Origin: Actinomyces lilanjuaniae
GTDB taxonomy: Bacteria > Actinomycetota > Actinomycetes > Actinomycetales > Actinomycetaceae
DNA: 64,000 nucleotides
Direction of reading: 5' to 3'
Assembly: GCF_003606385.1 (NCBI RefSeq)
Contig: NZ_CP032514.1
Location: forward strand, 372,001 to 436,000
The position numbers and the translations under genes were made by a program. Positions 1 through 10,430 of the stretch are shown here, in pieces. The notes under the pieces are model-generated. The model was not told the origin of the DNA, made no database searches, and saw only the letters and a list, made by a program, of their open reading frames with translations. How positions within the stretch are numbered: the first letter of the stretch is position 1; the number at the start of each line of letters is the position of its first letter.

Positions 1-126
1 TTCATCACCTTGATGCTTCTGCTGGCCCTGGTGTGGCAGCCGTGGGTGCTGCCCTTCCTCCAGGGACCACCGCCCTGGCAGAGCCTGGCGGCAACGACGG
101 GCGCGGTCGTCTGCGGGATGGGGTAG
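1..126 (+). CDS. C-terminus of a membrane protein (cut by window edge)
   Basis: Frame 1 is open from the first base to a TAG at 124-126 and encodes 41 residues. It begins with a hydrophobic helix (FITLMLLLALVW) followed by a Trp/Pro-rich second hydrophobic stretch, typical of the last transmembrane segment of an integral membrane protein. The rest of the gene lies outside the window, so the family cannot be named. The next 200 bases are purine-rich with repeated GACAG words and hold no gene I can support. Confidence 0.6.
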   Translation, partial: FITLMLLLALVWQPWVLPFLQGPPPWQSLAATTGAVVCGMG

Positions 127-330
127 CAGTCGCAGGACCAGGACAGGCAAGACAGGGGCGGGGCGCGACAGGACAGCGAGAGACAGCACGAGGCAGCACA
201 AGACCACCAGGCAGCATCAGACACGACGACCCGGTACCAGGCGATATGACAGGCACAGGAACCAGGACCTTAGAGAGGTCTCGGAGAAGAGGCTCCGGAG
301 AAGAGACCCTGGAGATAAGGACCACAGGAC

Positions 331-1389
331 ATGACGACATCAGACTACTGTGACAGTGTTCCAACCACCCGCACCACCCGGACGGTGGGGCGCCGCAGCG
401 TCCTGATCGCCGTGGCCGTCACCACCGGTACGGCCTGCCTGGGCCTGCTCCAGGCGGCCCCGGCACGGGCGGCGGACCCGGAGGTCACCATTGAGGCGGG
501 CGGCGATCTCGTCGAGGTGGCCACCGCTAACGGTGCGGTCGTGCAGGTGCCGACTGTCCTCGGCGGCCTCCTAAGCGTCGGGTCGGCGCCGCTGCCCGAG
601 GGTACTGAGGTCCGCGTGACCTGGGACCCCCGGCTGTACGAGGCCAACCCCGCTCCGGTCCTCACCGTGGACGGAGAGGCCCTGGAGTGCTCCTACAGCA
701 ACGCTCCCTCCGGCACGGCCCCCTCTACGCCCTCCTCAGCTCCTGCCCAGGCCACGGTCGTCCTCGGGGAGGCGCTGCCCCAGGGCCGCTCCTACCTGCT
801 GTGCCTGGGATCCACGAGGAGCCTCACTTATCCGCAGGACACCGTGGAGGCGCCGGAGGGGACCAGCATCACCGTCTCCCTACCAGCGGGCCCGGCCCAG
901 GCGCAGCAGGAGGCGCACGCCTCTGGCACACAGACCACCGAGCTGTGGGGAGCTAGCGTGGGCGCAGGGTGGCAGATGCTGACCTGGGGGGAGGGCTACC
1001 ACGTGTGGTACCCCGGCAGCGTTACCCTGCGCTCCGCAGGTCCCGCCCCGGTCCCTGCGGGCAGCCGCCTCACGGTGCAGGCCGACGCCCAGGTCCTGGC
1101 CAGCCTGGTCCTGGGGCAGGGCGCTGACGCCGTTACCGCAGTTACCGTGGGCACGGTCCTGTCGGCCACCTACACCACCCCGGAGCTGACCGAGGGGCAG
1201 ATGCTCACCCTGCCCGTCACCGTGGAGGCCCGCGACCTCGACGGTCCGCTGGACCACCTTGAGCCGACCGTGGTCACTGTCAGCAGTCCTGAGGCGGCCA
1301 GGACCCAGCGCTCCACGGGTTGGGAGTCTGTCAGCCGTGCTGACGACGCCTACGATGAGGCCACCCGCCTGCGCTACGGTGTGGGCTGA
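331..1389 (+). CDS. Secreted hypothetical protein with signal peptide
   Basis: A 352-residue protein. The N-terminus has an Arg-rich n-region (GRRSVLIAVAV), a hydrophobic core and an ARA-AD cleavage site near residue 47. The paired arginines could mark a Tat substrate, but the motif is not a full consensus. The mature part is rich in Val, Thr, Ala and Gly, with the beta-strand-like periodicity of immunoglobulin-like or surface proteins, and has no recognisable catalytic motif. A purine-rich stretch containing AAGGA lies about 10 bases upstream of the ATG. The gene converges on the helicase gene, with 46 bases between the stops. Function is unknown; a role at the cell surface is an inference from export alone. 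Confidence 0.7.
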   Translation: MTTSDYCDSVPTTRTTRTVGRRSVLIAVAVTTGTACLGLLQAAPARAADPEVTIEAGGDLVEVATANGAVVQVPTVLGGLLSVGSAPLPEGTEVRVTWDPRLYEANPAPVLTVDGEALECSYSNAPSGTAPSTPSSAPAQATVVLGEALPQGRSYLLCLGSTRSLTYPQDTVEAPEGTSITVSLPAGPAQAQQEAHASGTQTTELWGASVGAGWQMLTWGEGYHVWYPGSVTLRSAGPAPVPAGSRLTVQADAQVLASLVLGQGADAVTAVTVGTVLSATYTTPELTEGQMLTLPVTVEARDLDGPLDHLEPTVVTVSSPEAARTQRSTGWESVSRADDAYDEATRLRYGVG

Positions 1390-1435
1390 GCCGAGTGGCC
1401 GGGGCGACCGGCGACAGGTACCGCAGGGCGTGGCT

Positions 1436-4400
1436 CTACATGACCTGGAGCGCGGCCGCTAGGTTTCGGAAGTAGGGCTGTCTGCTCCAGGCAGTGCGGT
1501 CACCGATGACGTAGAGGCGACGCTTAGCCCTACTTGCTGCGACGTTGACCAGGTTCACCGACGAAGCCGCCCAGCGCCGTGCCCCCTCCTTGTCTCGTGC
1601 GCCGCCAAGGACGAGGAAGACCACGGCGGCCTCACGGCCCTGGGCGGTGTGGATGGTACCTGCACGCATGCCTTGGAACTCCGGGCGCCGGCTGAGGTGA
1701 CGCAGCTCACCGGCAACTTCCTTAAACGGCGAGATCGCGATCACCTCTGTCGGCGGAACCCTGTTGGCGGCCAAGTATCTCAGCGCCCTTTCGAGGCGTT
1801 CGATCTGACTTGGCTGCAGGTGCTGCTTGTCCTCGGTCGCTGGCTCGTCCGCCCACGAGCTGGGCCAGATACGCGGGTGCCCGGCGCTGTCGGTGCCGAA
1901 CAGGTCCTCGGGATCGGTCACGTCTCGGGTCAGCCCATTGACCATGAGGCCGTTGTAGGCGATCTGGTTGCACAGGGAGAACATCGGCTCGTCGCAACGC
2001 CGGTGCACGCGCAGAGGCGTGCTGACCCACACTGGTTCTCCAGCCTGATCAAGGGTCGTCCCCAGACGGCAGACCCGGTCCGCCAGAGTCTGGACTGATG
2101 CCCGGGGCGGCAGCCACTCCTGGTCGACCCCATAGGTCCGGGCGAGGGCGGCCGCTGCCTTTGTGGGGATTGTCACCACGGGCTCCAGCTGGAGAGGGTC
2201 CCCGACGGCGACGACACGCCTGGCGTGCCAGGCTGCTCCGACGGCGTACTGCGGGCACGCCTGGCCTGCCTCGTCAATCAGCAGCCAGCCGATCCCCTCC
2301 CGGCCGACCCCCTCCAGCATGCGCGACGCCGAGGCGAAGGTCGTGGAGACAAGTGGGACGACGAGGAAGAACAGCTGCCAGGAGGCCCGGACTGCCTCGG
2401 GGGCCAGGTCCTTGGGAGCAACCCCACCGACTACGTCTATTGCTGCCCGCAGCCCTCTCAGCATCGTCTGGGCCGCGTTGGCTGCAAAGTCCTGGTGCAG
2501 GTCCATCGCGGCGAGGAACAGCTCGGAACGGGCGACGTCCAGCTCGACGTCAAGCCATGGTGCCTGTAGTTCGCGCTTCTCCTGGGAGATGCGTGAAGGG
2601 TGGGACGAGCCCAGGCTCTCGACATCGTCCCGGCAGACCCGTCTGAGCTGCTCCAGCTCAGCGATGAGCGAGGAGAGCCGGTGCTCGGCATCCGTTCGTT
2701 CTCGTTGCCTGAGGTCGCAGGCCTCCCAGGATGATCGGGTCTGCGCCTCAGCCTGTGCCAGGGCATCCTCTGCTGTACGCACCTGCTGGGTGAGCGCAGC
2801 GAGCTCCAGGCGCCAGTGCCTGGTCGCCCGGCCCAGGGAGAAGACGGTCTCGACGAGGCCCGGCCTGAGCGCGGCGTGCTGCTCGTAGCGCTGCGTCGCA
2901 CGGGTCAGGTCCAGCCTGGCATCCCCTTCTGCTGCTCTTCGTGCTGCCAGGGCCTGGGCGGCCTGGTCGGCTCTGGCGCCAGCGGCACTGGCAGCGCGCT
3001 CAGCCTGGGGTACGGCTCGTTCCAGGGCTGGTACCCGTGCCAGGCGGGCCTGAGCCTCGACCCGCTGACGTACCAGGATCTCGACTCGCCTGGCCGCGTC
3101 ATGAAAGCGTCGGCGTGCCTGGGGCCACGGACGGAAAGGCTGCCTGCCCTCCGCCCACGCCGCGAGGCGCGTCCGCATTCCTGGCAGCGGCACCTCGTCG
3201 TCTCCGCTATCTCCCGCGGTATGCTGCCTGTCAGCATCAAACCAGAAGGAGGAGCGGAAGCTGTCCCGGTACGAGGCCCGACCCAGGCGGGCGGCAACCA
3301 GGCCCCACGCCGCGACACGCTCCCCGGAGGGTCCCTCCTCGGCCTTGGCCCTGGTGAGGACCTCGGAGGCCAGGTCTGCGAAGTAGTCGGCCCGGTCCCG
3401 CCACCTCCTACCAATTGCTTCCTGGGCGGGGACCTCAACGGTCACGTTCGCCACGGCGTTGTTGTTCGCCGAGGCCACGACCATCTCAAACCCTGTCAGA
3501 TCAGCGCGGAGGTGGGGCACCATGCGTGGGTAGGAGTCCCCGGTAGTCCACCGCGATGAGCGCCCGGTGAAAGCGTCTTGCACCCGTTCCAGGCGGGCCA
3601 GGCGCCTGGCCCGCTCGACGACATTGCCCGCCACGACGTCACGTAGCAGCGTCGTCTTGCCCGTTCCCGGAGGCCCGTTGATGCCGATGAGGCCCGACGA
3701 CGGCGCCAGGTCGTCCAGGGCGTGGTTGACAGCGAACTGCTGGCTCAAGGCAAGGTGGTGCTCGGGTGGCGAGGGCCATCGCCCCAGGGGAAGGCGCTGC
3801 GGAGCCACGCCCTCGTCAACGGTTTCGGGGCTGCGGACCACGTCCACACGCGCGGAGGTGTCCAGACTGCCTCCCGGGGTCAGGTACTGGTGGAGAGCAG
3901 CGCCGACGTCGCCGGAGGCAAAGCGCTGCTGCGCGCGGGCCAGGTCCTCCAGGAAGAAGCTGTTGAGAAAGTCTGTGTCAGCTGGTTCCTGGGCGCGCTT
4001 GGGGGAACGGGCCACGGAGTGGACGCGTACCTGCCAGGTCACCAGGGGGCTGTGGCCCGCTAGTCCTGCGGCTGCGTAGGCGGTACGCATGATCCTCACC
4101 AGCATGGTCTCGTCAACCTGCGGCTCGCCGGCGTCGGGGCCGCGTTCCTCGTCAACGAGGTCGCCGATTCGTTCCTTGAAGGCCAGGTTGTCCGTCTCAA
4201 ACCCGTGAAGCTCTGGAGGTGCGCCCTCTGCGATCCCCTGCAGCCGCCCGATAGCCCACAGTGCGGAGGAGAGGACGGCTGACCCGGGAACGAGGCACCC
4301 GCTGGCGTCGACAACGATTCCGGCGCAGGCGCTGCGCCCAGACGGGTGCTTGTCGTAGGCCTCGTCGTCCCGGGCGAAGAACCGGTGCAGCGTCTCGTAG

Positions 4401-4675
4401 GTCTGCTCCTGGTCGTAGGTGCCGAGGTATACGGTGTGGCGCCACTCCAGAGAGGTACCGTGGTACGTCACCGGCTCAAGCGTGTGCCAGGGGAGCCTTT
4501 TACCAGACGGCTCCCAGTCGGTGACACGGGAGGTCTGCGTTGTCTTCTTGTCAGGAGTCTGCGTGCTTTTCCTGACAGGGGGCTTGTCAGGGAGCTTCTG
4601 CGGGCTGAACAGCTCTATGAGCCGCCAGGTCTTCAGGACCCGTATCTGCTCGTCGGAGGTTCGACGGGTAGTCAT
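1436..4675 (-). CDS. SF1 helicase, UPF1/DNA2-like (AAA_11/AAA_12)
   Basis: About 1079 residues. The Walker A motif GPPGTGKTT is near residue 330. Walker B/motif II (LLIDEAGQACPQY) is near 800, followed by the GDPLQLEPV motif of UPF1-like helicases. The C-terminus has the TAQGREA and NVAASRAKRRLYVIGD motifs of a SF1 DNA/RNA helicase. Between motifs Ia and II lies a long Ala/Arg/Glu-rich region (roughly 540-720) predicted to be coiled coil. I chose the ATG at 4675 rather than a longer form because GGAGG sits 9 bases upstream and the longer N-terminus is low-complexity Arg-rich. It is divergent from purA. Its cellular substrate is unknown; relatives occur both as housekeeping enzymes and in defence loci. 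Confidence 0.85.
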   Translation of the reverse strand: MTTRRTSDEQIRVLKTWRLIELFSPQKLPDKPPVRKSTQTPDKKTTQTSRVTDWEPSGKRLPWHTLEPVTYHGTSLEWRHTVYLGTYDQEQTYETLHRFFARDDEAYDKHPSGRSACAGIVVDASGCLVPGSAVLSSALWAIGRLQGIAEGAPPELHGFETDNLAFKERIGDLVDEERGPDAGEPQVDETMLVRIMRTAYAAAGLAGHSPLVTWQVRVHSVARSPKRAQEPADTDFLNSFFLEDLARAQQRFASGDVGAALHQYLTPGGSLDTSARVDVVRSPETVDEGVAPQRLPLGRWPSPPEHHLALSQQFAVNHALDDLAPSSGLIGINGPPGTGKTTLLRDVVAGNVVERARRLARLERVQDAFTGRSSRWTTGDSYPRMVPHLRADLTGFEMVVASANNNAVANVTVEVPAQEAIGRRWRDRADYFADLASEVLTRAKAEEGPSGERVAAWGLVAARLGRASYRDSFRSSFWFDADRQHTAGDSGDDEVPLPGMRTRLAAWAEGRQPFRPWPQARRRFHDAARRVEILVRQRVEAQARLARVPALERAVPQAERAASAAGARADQAAQALAARRAAEGDARLDLTRATQRYEQHAALRPGLVETVFSLGRATRHWRLELAALTQQVRTAEDALAQAEAQTRSSWEACDLRQRERTDAEHRLSSLIAELEQLRRVCRDDVESLGSSHPSRISQEKRELQAPWLDVELDVARSELFLAAMDLHQDFAANAAQTMLRGLRAAIDVVGGVAPKDLAPEAVRASWQLFFLVVPLVSTTFASASRMLEGVGREGIGWLLIDEAGQACPQYAVGAAWHARRVVAVGDPLQLEPVVTIPTKAAAALARTYGVDQEWLPPRASVQTLADRVCRLGTTLDQAGEPVWVSTPLRVHRRCDEPMFSLCNQIAYNGLMVNGLTRDVTDPEDLFGTDSAGHPRIWPSSWADEPATEDKQHLQPSQIERLERALRYLAANRVPPTEVIAISPFKEVAGELRHLSRRPEFQGMRAGTIHTAQGREAAVVFLVLGGARDKEGARRWAASSVNLVNVAASRAKRRLYVIGDRTAWSRQPYFRNLAAALQVM

Positions 4676-4731
4676 GGCTCTTATCCTCCACCCGGAGGAC
4701 GGTTCTGGTCTCGCGAATGGGAGAAATCGTC

Positions 4732-4761
4732 TTACGGGCCTCCGCACCCCTCGGGTAGTCT
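4732..4761 (+). promoter_or_regulatory. Possible sigma70-type promoter for purA
   Basis: TTACGG at 4732-4737 and TAGTCT at 4756-4761 are separated by 18 bases, in the purA/helicase divergent region. The -10 fits TANNNT and the -35 is partial. Assigned by eye only. Confidence 0.3.
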
Positions 4762-4886
4762 GGTCTGCGGCGTGCGTAGCGTAGCCGTACATGGCGCCGT
4801 GCTGTCCCATGCTGTCCGGGCACCGCACGTGTCTGCCCTGTCGCCGCGCCGCACGTCGTCACCGCATCACCACAGCAGGAGAGGCC

Positions 4887-6173
4887 ATGCCAGCCGTTGT
4901 CGTCGTCGGGACCCAGTGGGGGGACGAGGGAAAGGGCAAGGCGACTGACCAGCTCGGTCAGGACGTCGACTACGTCGTCAAGTTCAACGGCGGCAACAAC
5001 GCCGGCCACACGGTGGTCATCGACGGGGAGAGCTTCGCCTTCCACCTCCTGCCCGCAGGTGTCCTCACCCCCGGCGTCACCCCTGTCATCGGTAACGGAG
5101 TCGTGGTGGACCTGGAGGTGCTGTTCAACGAGATCGAGGAGATCACCTCCCGGGGCAAGGACGCCTCCAGCCTGCTCGTCAGCGCTGACGCCCACATCAT
5201 CCCCTCCTACAACCGGGTCCTGGACCGCACCACCGAGCGCTTCCTGGGAGCGCGCCAGCTGGGCACCACCGGGCGGGGCATCGGCCCCACCTACGCCGAC
5301 AAGATGAACCGGGTGGGCATCCGCGTCCAGGACCTGTTCGACCCCTCGATCCTGCGTCAGAAGGTCCACTCCGCCCTGGACCAGAAGAACAGCCTGCTGC
5401 TCAAGGTCTTCAACCGGGCTGCCATCGACCCCGACGCCGTGGCCGACGACTTGCTCTCCTACGCCGAGCGCATCCGCCCCATGGTGGTGGACTGCTCCCT
5501 GGTGCTCAACCGGGCTCTTGACGAGGGCAGGACGGTCCTGTTCGAGGCCGGCCAGGCCACCATGCTTGACATCGACCACGGAACCTACCCGTTTGTCACC
5601 TCCTCCAGCCCCACGGCCGGGGGCGCGTGCACCGGCACCGGTGTGGGCCCCACCCGGATCGACTCCGTGGTGGGCGTGGTCAAGGCCTACACCACCCGCG
5701 TGGGCGAGGGACCCTTCCCCACCGAGCTGCACGACGCCGTGGGCGAGCGCCTGCGCGCCGAGGGCGGGGAGTACGGGGTCACCACGGGCCGCCCGCGCCG
5801 CTGCGGCTGGCACGACGCCGTCGTCACCCGCTACGCCGCCCGGGTCAACGGCCTGACCGACCTGGTCATGACCAAACTCGACGTCCTCACCGGCCATGAG
5901 ACGATCCCCGTGTGCGTGGCCTATGACATCGACGGCCAGGTCACCTCGGAGATGCCGCTGACCCAGACCGGCTTCCACCACGCGGTGCCTGTTTACGAGG
6001 AGCTGCCCGGGTGGAGCGAGGACATCACCGGGGTGCGCCGCTTTGCCGACCTGCCCCGCGCCGCCCAGGACTACGTGCTGCGCATTGAGGAGCTGGCCGG
6101 GTGCCGGGTCTCCGCCGTCGGCGTGGGGCCGGGGCGGGAGGCCACGATCTCCCGCCACCGCCTCATTGGCTGA
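4887..6173 (+). CDS. purA: Adenylosuccinate synthetase
   Basis: 428 residues, the normal length for the family. PurA joins IMP and aspartate using GTP to make adenylosuccinate, the first committed step of AMP synthesis, in the cytoplasm. The N-terminal GTP-binding signature QWGDEGKGK (catalytic Asp and Lys) and [10 protein letters not shown] are intact, as are the IMP-binding [12 protein letters not shown] and the late [10 protein letters not shown] motif. The start is the ATG preceded by AGGAG seven bases upstream; a longer open frame upstream lacks family similarity. It stands alone: the next gene is convergent and overlaps its 3' end by 11 bases. Confidence 0.98.
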   Translation: MPAVVVVGTQWGDEGKGKATDQLGQDVDYVVKFNGGNNAGHTVVIDGESFAFHLLPAGVLTPGVTPVIGNGVVVDLEVLFNEIEEITSRGKDASSLLVSADAHIIPSYNRVLDRTTERFLGARQLGTTGRGIGPTYADKMNRVGIRVQDLFDPSILRQKVHSALDQKNSLLLKVFNRAAIDPDAVADDLLSYAERIRPMVVDCSLVLNRALDEGRTVLFEAGQATMLDIDHGTYPFVTSSSPTAGGACTGTGVGPTRIDSVVGVVKAYTTRVGEGPFPTELHDAVGERLRAEGGEYGVTTGRPRRCGWHDAVVTRYAARVNGLTDLVMTKLDVLTGHETIPVCVAYDIDGQVTSEMPLTQTGFHHAVPVYEELPGWSEDITGVRRFADLPRAAQDYVLRIEELAGCRVSAVGVGPGREATISRHRLIG

Positions 6174-8202
6174 GCTGGGCGGCGTAGAGACGCGCGTAGG
6201 CGCCCCCGCGCTCCAGCAGCTCGGCGTGGCCGCCCTGCTCCACGATGTCGCCGTGCTCCATGACCAGGATTGTGTCCGCGTCGCGGATCGTGGACAGGCG
6301 GTGGGCGATGATGAAGCTGGTCCGGCCCTGGCGCAGGGCGTTCATGGCCTGCTGGACCAGCAGCTCGGTGCGTGTGTCCACCGAGCTGGTGGCCTCGTCC
6401 AGGATGAGGACGGAGGGGTCGGCCACGAAGGCGCGCGCGATCGTCAGCAGCTGGCGCTCCCCGGCGGAGATGTTGGCCGCGTCCTCCTCCAGGACCGTGT
6501 CGTAGCCCTGCGGCAGGGCACGGATGATGTGGTCGGCGTAGCAGGCCCGGGCGGCGGCCTCCACCTGCTCGTCGGTGGCGTCGGGGCGGCCGTAGCGGAT
6601 GTTGTCCCGCACGGTCCCCTCGAACAGCCACGGGTCCTGTAGGACCATGCCGGTACGACGGCGCACCTCCTGGCGGGTCATGGCGGCGGTGTCCTGCCCG
6701 TCCAGGAGGATGCGGCCGCCGTCCACCTCGTAGAAGCGCATGAGCAGGTTGACCAGCGTGGTCTTGCCCGCCCCGGTGGGGCCGACGATCGCCACGGTCT
6801 GCCCCGGCTCCACCTGCAGGGACAGGTCGCGGATGAGCTCGGTGTCGGGAGAGTAGGAGAAGCGCACGTGCTCCATGACGATGGTGCCGCTGCGGCCCGC
6901 CTCGCCGTTCTCCCCGGCCCGCGTCACGCTGCCAGCGGTCTTAGCTGTCTGGGCGGCGGGGCGGTCAGGGCGCTCCTCCTCGGCGTCGAGCAGGTTGAAG
7001 ACTCGCTCTGCGGAGGCGGTGCCCGACTGGACGGCCGTGGCCATGCCCCCCAGCTCGCCCAGGGGCTGGGAGAACTGCTGGGAGTACTGGATGAAGGCCT
7101 GGACATCACCCAGCCGCAGGCTGCCCGAGGCCACCATGAACCCGCCGACCACGGCCACGGCCACGTAGGACAGGTTAGAGATGAACAGCATGAGCGGCAT
7201 CATGATCCCGGAGAGGAACTGAGCGCGCAGGGCTGAGCGGTAGAGCTCCTCGTTCTCCTGGGCGAAGGCATCGCGCACGGAGTCGGTGCGCCCGTAGACG
7301 CGCACCAGGGCGTGGCCGGAGAAGGACTCCTCCACGCGTGTGTTGAGGCGCCCGGTGCGAGCCCACTGGTGGGTGAAGGCCTTCTGGGAGCGCGGGCCGA
7401 TGACGCCGAAGACCGCCCCCATGAGCGGGACCATGATCATGGCCACCAGCGCCAGCCGCCAGGAGATGGACAGCATCATCGCCAGGACGCCTACGACAGT
7501 GAGGATCGAGGTCACCGCCCCGGACAGGGACTGCTGGAGGGTGTTGGTGATGTTGTCGACGTCGTTGGTGACCCGGCTGAGGAGCTCCCCGCGCTGGACG
7601 CGGTCGAAGTGGCTCAGGGGCAGGTGGTGGATCTTGTGCTCCACCTGGGCGCGCAGCCGGTACATGGAGGTGATAGTGATGCGGTTGAGCAGGAAGCCCT
7701 GCAACCACATGAGGAAGGCAGAGCCGACGTAGAGCGCCAGCACCAGCAGCAGGATCTGGCCCAGCCGGGAGAAGTCGATCCCCGCTCCGGGAGTGACCTC
7801 CATGGTCTCCACCATGGCGGCCAGGTCGTCCATGCCCCGCTCCCGCAAGGTGGCCACGGCCTGCTCCCGGGTGGAGCCTTCCGGCATTATCAGGGAGACC
7901 ACGCCCTCGAAGATGACGTTGGTGGCCTCGCCCAGGACCCTGGGGGCGGCCACCGACAGCACGACCGCCACGACGCTGGTGGTCACGACAACCACCAGCG
8001 TGCCCTTGTAAGCGGTGAGCAGGCCCAGCATCCGGGTGAAGGAGGGCCAGAAGGCCTGGGCGCGGCCCGGGGGCGGGCCTGCGGACCAGTCGTCGGAGGA
8101 GGCCTGGGTCTGGGCGGCCAGCTCGACCTCCTGCTCGCCCAGGTCAGCCTCCTGCGGGCTGGAGGGTACAGAGGGCTCAGTGGCGCTGTGGGGGGTGGTC
8201 AT
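6163..8202 (-). CDS. ABC exporter half-transporter, canonical ATPase subunit
   Basis: 679 residues: a cytoplasmic N-terminal extension of about 60 residues rich in Ser/Glu, six predicted membrane helices, then a nucleotide-binding domain. The NBD has Walker [10 protein letters not shown], signature ISAGERQ, Walker [12 protein letters not shown] with the catalytic Glu, and H-loop AHRLST. Its start codon overlaps the stop of the upstream partner gene (ATGA), so the two are translationally coupled. Together they form a heterodimeric exporter of the LmrCD/BmrCD/TM287-288 type (family knowledge). The substrate is unknown; drugs, lipids or peptides are possible. Confidence 0.93.
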   Translation of the reverse strand: MTTPHSATEPSVPSSPQEADLGEQEVELAAQTQASSDDWSAGPPPGRAQAFWPSFTRMLGLLTAYKGTLVVVVTTSVVAVVLSVAAPRVLGEATNVIFEGVVSLIMPEGSTREQAVATLRERGMDDLAAMVETMEVTPGAGIDFSRLGQILLLVLALYVGSAFLMWLQGFLLNRITITSMYRLRAQVEHKIHHLPLSHFDRVQRGELLSRVTNDVDNITNTLQQSLSGAVTSILTVVGVLAMMLSISWRLALVAMIMVPLMGAVFGVIGPRSQKAFTHQWARTGRLNTRVEESFSGHALVRVYGRTDSVRDAFAQENEELYRSALRAQFLSGIMMPLMLFISNLSYVAVAVVGGFMVASGSLRLGDVQAFIQYSQQFSQPLGELGGMATAVQSGTASAERVFNLLDAEEERPDRPAAQTAKTAGSVTRAGENGEAGRSGTIVMEHVRFSYSPDTELIRDLSLQVEPGQTVAIVGPTGAGKTTLVNLLMRFYEVDGGRILLDGQDTAAMTRQEVRRRTGMVLQDPWLFEGTVRDNIRYGRPDATDEQVEAAARACYADHIIRALPQGYDTVLEEDAANISAGERQLLTIARAFVADPSVLILDEATSSVDTRTELLVQQAMNALRQGRTSFIIAHRLSTIRDADTILVMEHGDIVEQGGHAELLERGGAYARLYAAQLSQ

Positions 8203-9932
8203 GCGGCTGCCTCCTGTCCCAGCTGGGAGGTGACGATCTCACGATAGATCTCCGAGCTGTCCAGCAGCTCGGCGTGCGTGCCCCGGGCTACCAGGCGCCC
8301 CGAGTCCAGGACCAGGATCTGGTCGGCGTCGGTGACGGTGGAGACCCGCTGGGCCACGACGATCTTGGTGACCCCGAGGGTGGCCGGCCCCAGGGCCGCC
8401 CGCAGCCGGGCGTCGGTGGCCACGTCCAGGGCGGAGAAGGAGTCGTCGAAGAGAAGAACTCCCGGACGGCGCACCAGGGCGCGGGCGATGGCCAGGCGCT
8501 GGCGCTGGCCTCCGGAGACGTTGGTGCCGCCCTGGGCGATCGGGGCCTCAAGGCCGCCCTCCATGTTCTCGACGAATTCCTTGGCCTGGGCGACCTCCAG
8601 GGCCGCCCACAGCTCCTCGTCGGTGGCCTCCTCCCGGCCCAGGCGCAGGTTGGAGGCGACGGTCCCCGCGAATAGGAAGGCCTTCTGAGGCACCAGGCCC
8701 AGCTGGCGCCACAGGGCCTCCGGGTCGGCCTGGCGCACATCCACCCCGCCGATGAGCACCTGGCCCTGGGAGACGTCGGCCAGGCGTGTCAGCAGGGACA
8801 CGACGGTGGACTTACCCGAGCCGGTGGAGCCGACCACCGCCGTCGTCGTCCCCGGCTGCGCGGTGAAGCTGACGTCCTCCAGGACGCTCTCCTCGGCGTC
8901 GGGGTAGCGGAAGAAGACGCCTCGCATCTCTACTGTCCCCGGTGAGGGGAAGGAGGTGGCGGCACCGGGGGCGACCGTCAGGGTGGGGTCGGTGCCCAGG
9001 ACGTCGCTGATGCGCTCGGCGCACACGGCGGCCCGCGGGATCATGACGCTCATGAAGCCCGCCATCATGATGCCGGTGAGGATCTGCATGAGGTAGGCCA
9101 TGAAGGCCACCAGGGTGCCGACCTCGACCTGCCCCTGCTCCACCTGGCGGCCGCCGAACCAGATGACCGCGGTGACTGAGACGTCCAGGACCAGCATGAC
9201 CAGGGGGAACAGGGTGACGAACAGGCGCCCGACCCGCTCACCCACCCAGGCGATGTCGTGGTTGGCGGACTCGAACCGCCGCCTCTCCGCCTCCTCACGC
9301 ACAAAGGCCCGGATGACCCGGATGCCGGTGAGCTGCTCGCGCAGGACCCGGTTGATGGCGTCCAGGCGCTCCTGGTAGGAGCGGAACAGAGGGATCATCT
9401 GGCGCACGATGAGGACGGCGATCACCAGCAGCACCGACACGCTCACCGCGATGATCCACGACAGCGACGGTGCCCGGCTGACCGCCATGACGACGCCGCC
9501 CACCGCCATGACCGGAGCCGTCACCAGCATGGTGCAGCTCATGAGGACCAGCATCTGCACCTGCTGGACGTCGTTTGTGTTACGGGTGATGAGGGAGCCC
9601 GCCCCGAAGGCGGAGACCTCCCGCTCCGAGAAGCTGCTCACCCGCTCGAATATCCTGCCCCGCAGGTCGCGGCCCATCCCCATGGCGGAGCGGGCCGCCA
9701 GCCAGGTGGCCGCCACCGAGCAGGCGCCCTGCGCCAGGCTGACCGCCAGCATGAGGGCGCCGACGCGCCAGATGTAGGCGGTGTCGCCCGTGGCCACCCC
9801 CCGGTCGATGATGTCGGCGTTGAGGGTGGGCAGGAACAGGGTGGCCATGACCTGGGCGAACTGGAGTACCAGGACGCCCGCGAGCAGAGGCGTGTAGGGG
9901 CGCAGGAAGGTACGTAGGAGTCGAAGAAGCAT
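8199..9932 (-). CDS. ABC exporter half-transporter, degenerate ATPase subunit
   Basis: 577 residues: six transmembrane helices, then an NBD with Walker A GSTGSGKST and signature NVSGGQRQR. Walker B reads LLFDDSFSALD, with Asp where the catalytic Glu is expected, and the H-loop His is replaced by Gln (VAQRVST). This pattern is typical of the degenerate site partner in heterodimeric exporters. I chose the ATG at 9932, preceded by GAGGA 6 bases upstream, over a start 62 codons further up whose extra sequence is Pro/Thr-rich and unlike the family. It is first in a two-gene operon with the canonical subunit. The upstream region is shared with the regulator remnant at 10431. Confidence 0.92.
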   Translation of the reverse strand: MLLRLLRTFLRPYTPLLAGVLVLQFAQVMATLFLPTLNADIIDRGVATGDTAYIWRVGALMLAVSLAQGACSVAATWLAARSAMGMGRDLRGRIFERVSSFSEREVSAFGAGSLITRNTNDVQQVQMLVLMSCTMLVTAPVMAVGGVVMAVSRAPSLSWIIAVSVSVLLVIAVLIVRQMIPLFRSYQERLDAINRVLREQLTGIRVIRAFVREEAERRRFESANHDIAWVGERVGRLFVTLFPLVMLVLDVSVTAVIWFGGRQVEQGQVEVGTLVAFMAYLMQILTGIMMAGFMSVMIPRAAVCAERISDVLGTDPTLTVAPGAATSFPSPGTVEMRGVFFRYPDAEESVLEDVSFTAQPGTTTAVVGSTGSGKSTVVSLLTRLADVSQGQVLIGGVDVRQADPEALWRQLGLVPQKAFLFAGTVASNLRLGREEATDEELWAALEVAQAKEFVENMEGGLEAPIAQGGTNVSGGQRQRLAIARALVRRPGVLLFDDSFSALDVATDARLRAALGPATLGVTKIVVAQRVSTVTDADQILVLDSGRLVARGTHAELLDSSEIYREIVTSQLGQEAAA

Positions 9933-10241
9933 CAGTGTCCTCAGATGGTCCCCGGGCGGGTCCTCAGATGGTGGTGTAGAAGGTCCTCGGGCGGTGTTGT
10001 GACAGGCATTAAAGAGGTTCGTGGGGGTGGACTCGTGGAAGGTTCCGGATACGTAGTCGTTGCAGGCGGGGCTGGGTCCCCGAGGCGCCGGGCGCCCCGG
10101 TTCGGTCTCGCCCGGCACGGAGGAGCCTATCGCCCTGACGCCGCGTCAGGGCAAGAGGGGAGGCGGGGCCGGGAGCGAGCAGGGGTGAGGGGGAGCGAAG
10201 GAGCGGCCTCGGCAGGGTGGGGGTGGACAGGGTGGCCCCGG

Positions 10242-10274
10242 CTCTTACGTACTCTAAGAATGTGAGAGTGAGAG
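10242..10274 (+). repeat. Operator-like direct repeat, copy 1
   Basis: A 33-base sequence beginning CTCTTACGTACTCTAAG, repeated at 10397-10429 with two G/T differences. It contains the imperfect inverted repeat ACTCTAA/TGAGAGT. It lies between the divergent ABC exporter and the COG2865-like gene, 154 bases from copy 2. This region (9933-10430) holds no gene that I can support; it is the regulatory region of both flanking genes. Confidence 0.6.
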
Positions 10275-10396
10275 TGCGCCTCGCGTGACCGCCTGGTGCT
10301 CTGCTGCTTCAGGGGCGGGTTGCTCGGCACGTGCCGGTCTGCGGCTTGCGGCCACGCCTTCCGTCGGCGTGAAGGCGACAGCCTGATCCCACCGTA

Positions 10397-10429
10397 CTCT
10401 TACGTACTCTAAGAATGTTAGAGTTAGAG
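10397..10429 (+). promoter_or_regulatory. Palindromic operator and possible leaderless promoter, copy 2
   Basis: Second copy of the 33-base repeat, abutting the ATG at 10431. It contains a perfect 7-bp inverted repeat, ACTCTAA and TTAGAGT around GAATG. A TAGAGT hexamer (10419-10424) lies six bases before the ATG and there is no Shine-Dalgarno sequence, so the transcript may be leaderless. Position over the start suggests autoregulation by the downstream protein's own winged helix (inference). Confidence 0.5.
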
Positions 10430-10430
10430 C

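Noticed and set aside
5..364. 119-codon minus-strand and 106-codon plus-strand frames at the window start
   Set aside because: Low-complexity Pro/Arg/Ser sequence; the hydrophobic frame ending at 126 explains the first part.
4587..6158. 523-codon open frame on the minus strand opposite purA
   Set aside because: Antisense to a fully conserved purA; Gly/Val/His-rich composition typical of shadow frames in high-GC DNA; no ribosome site.
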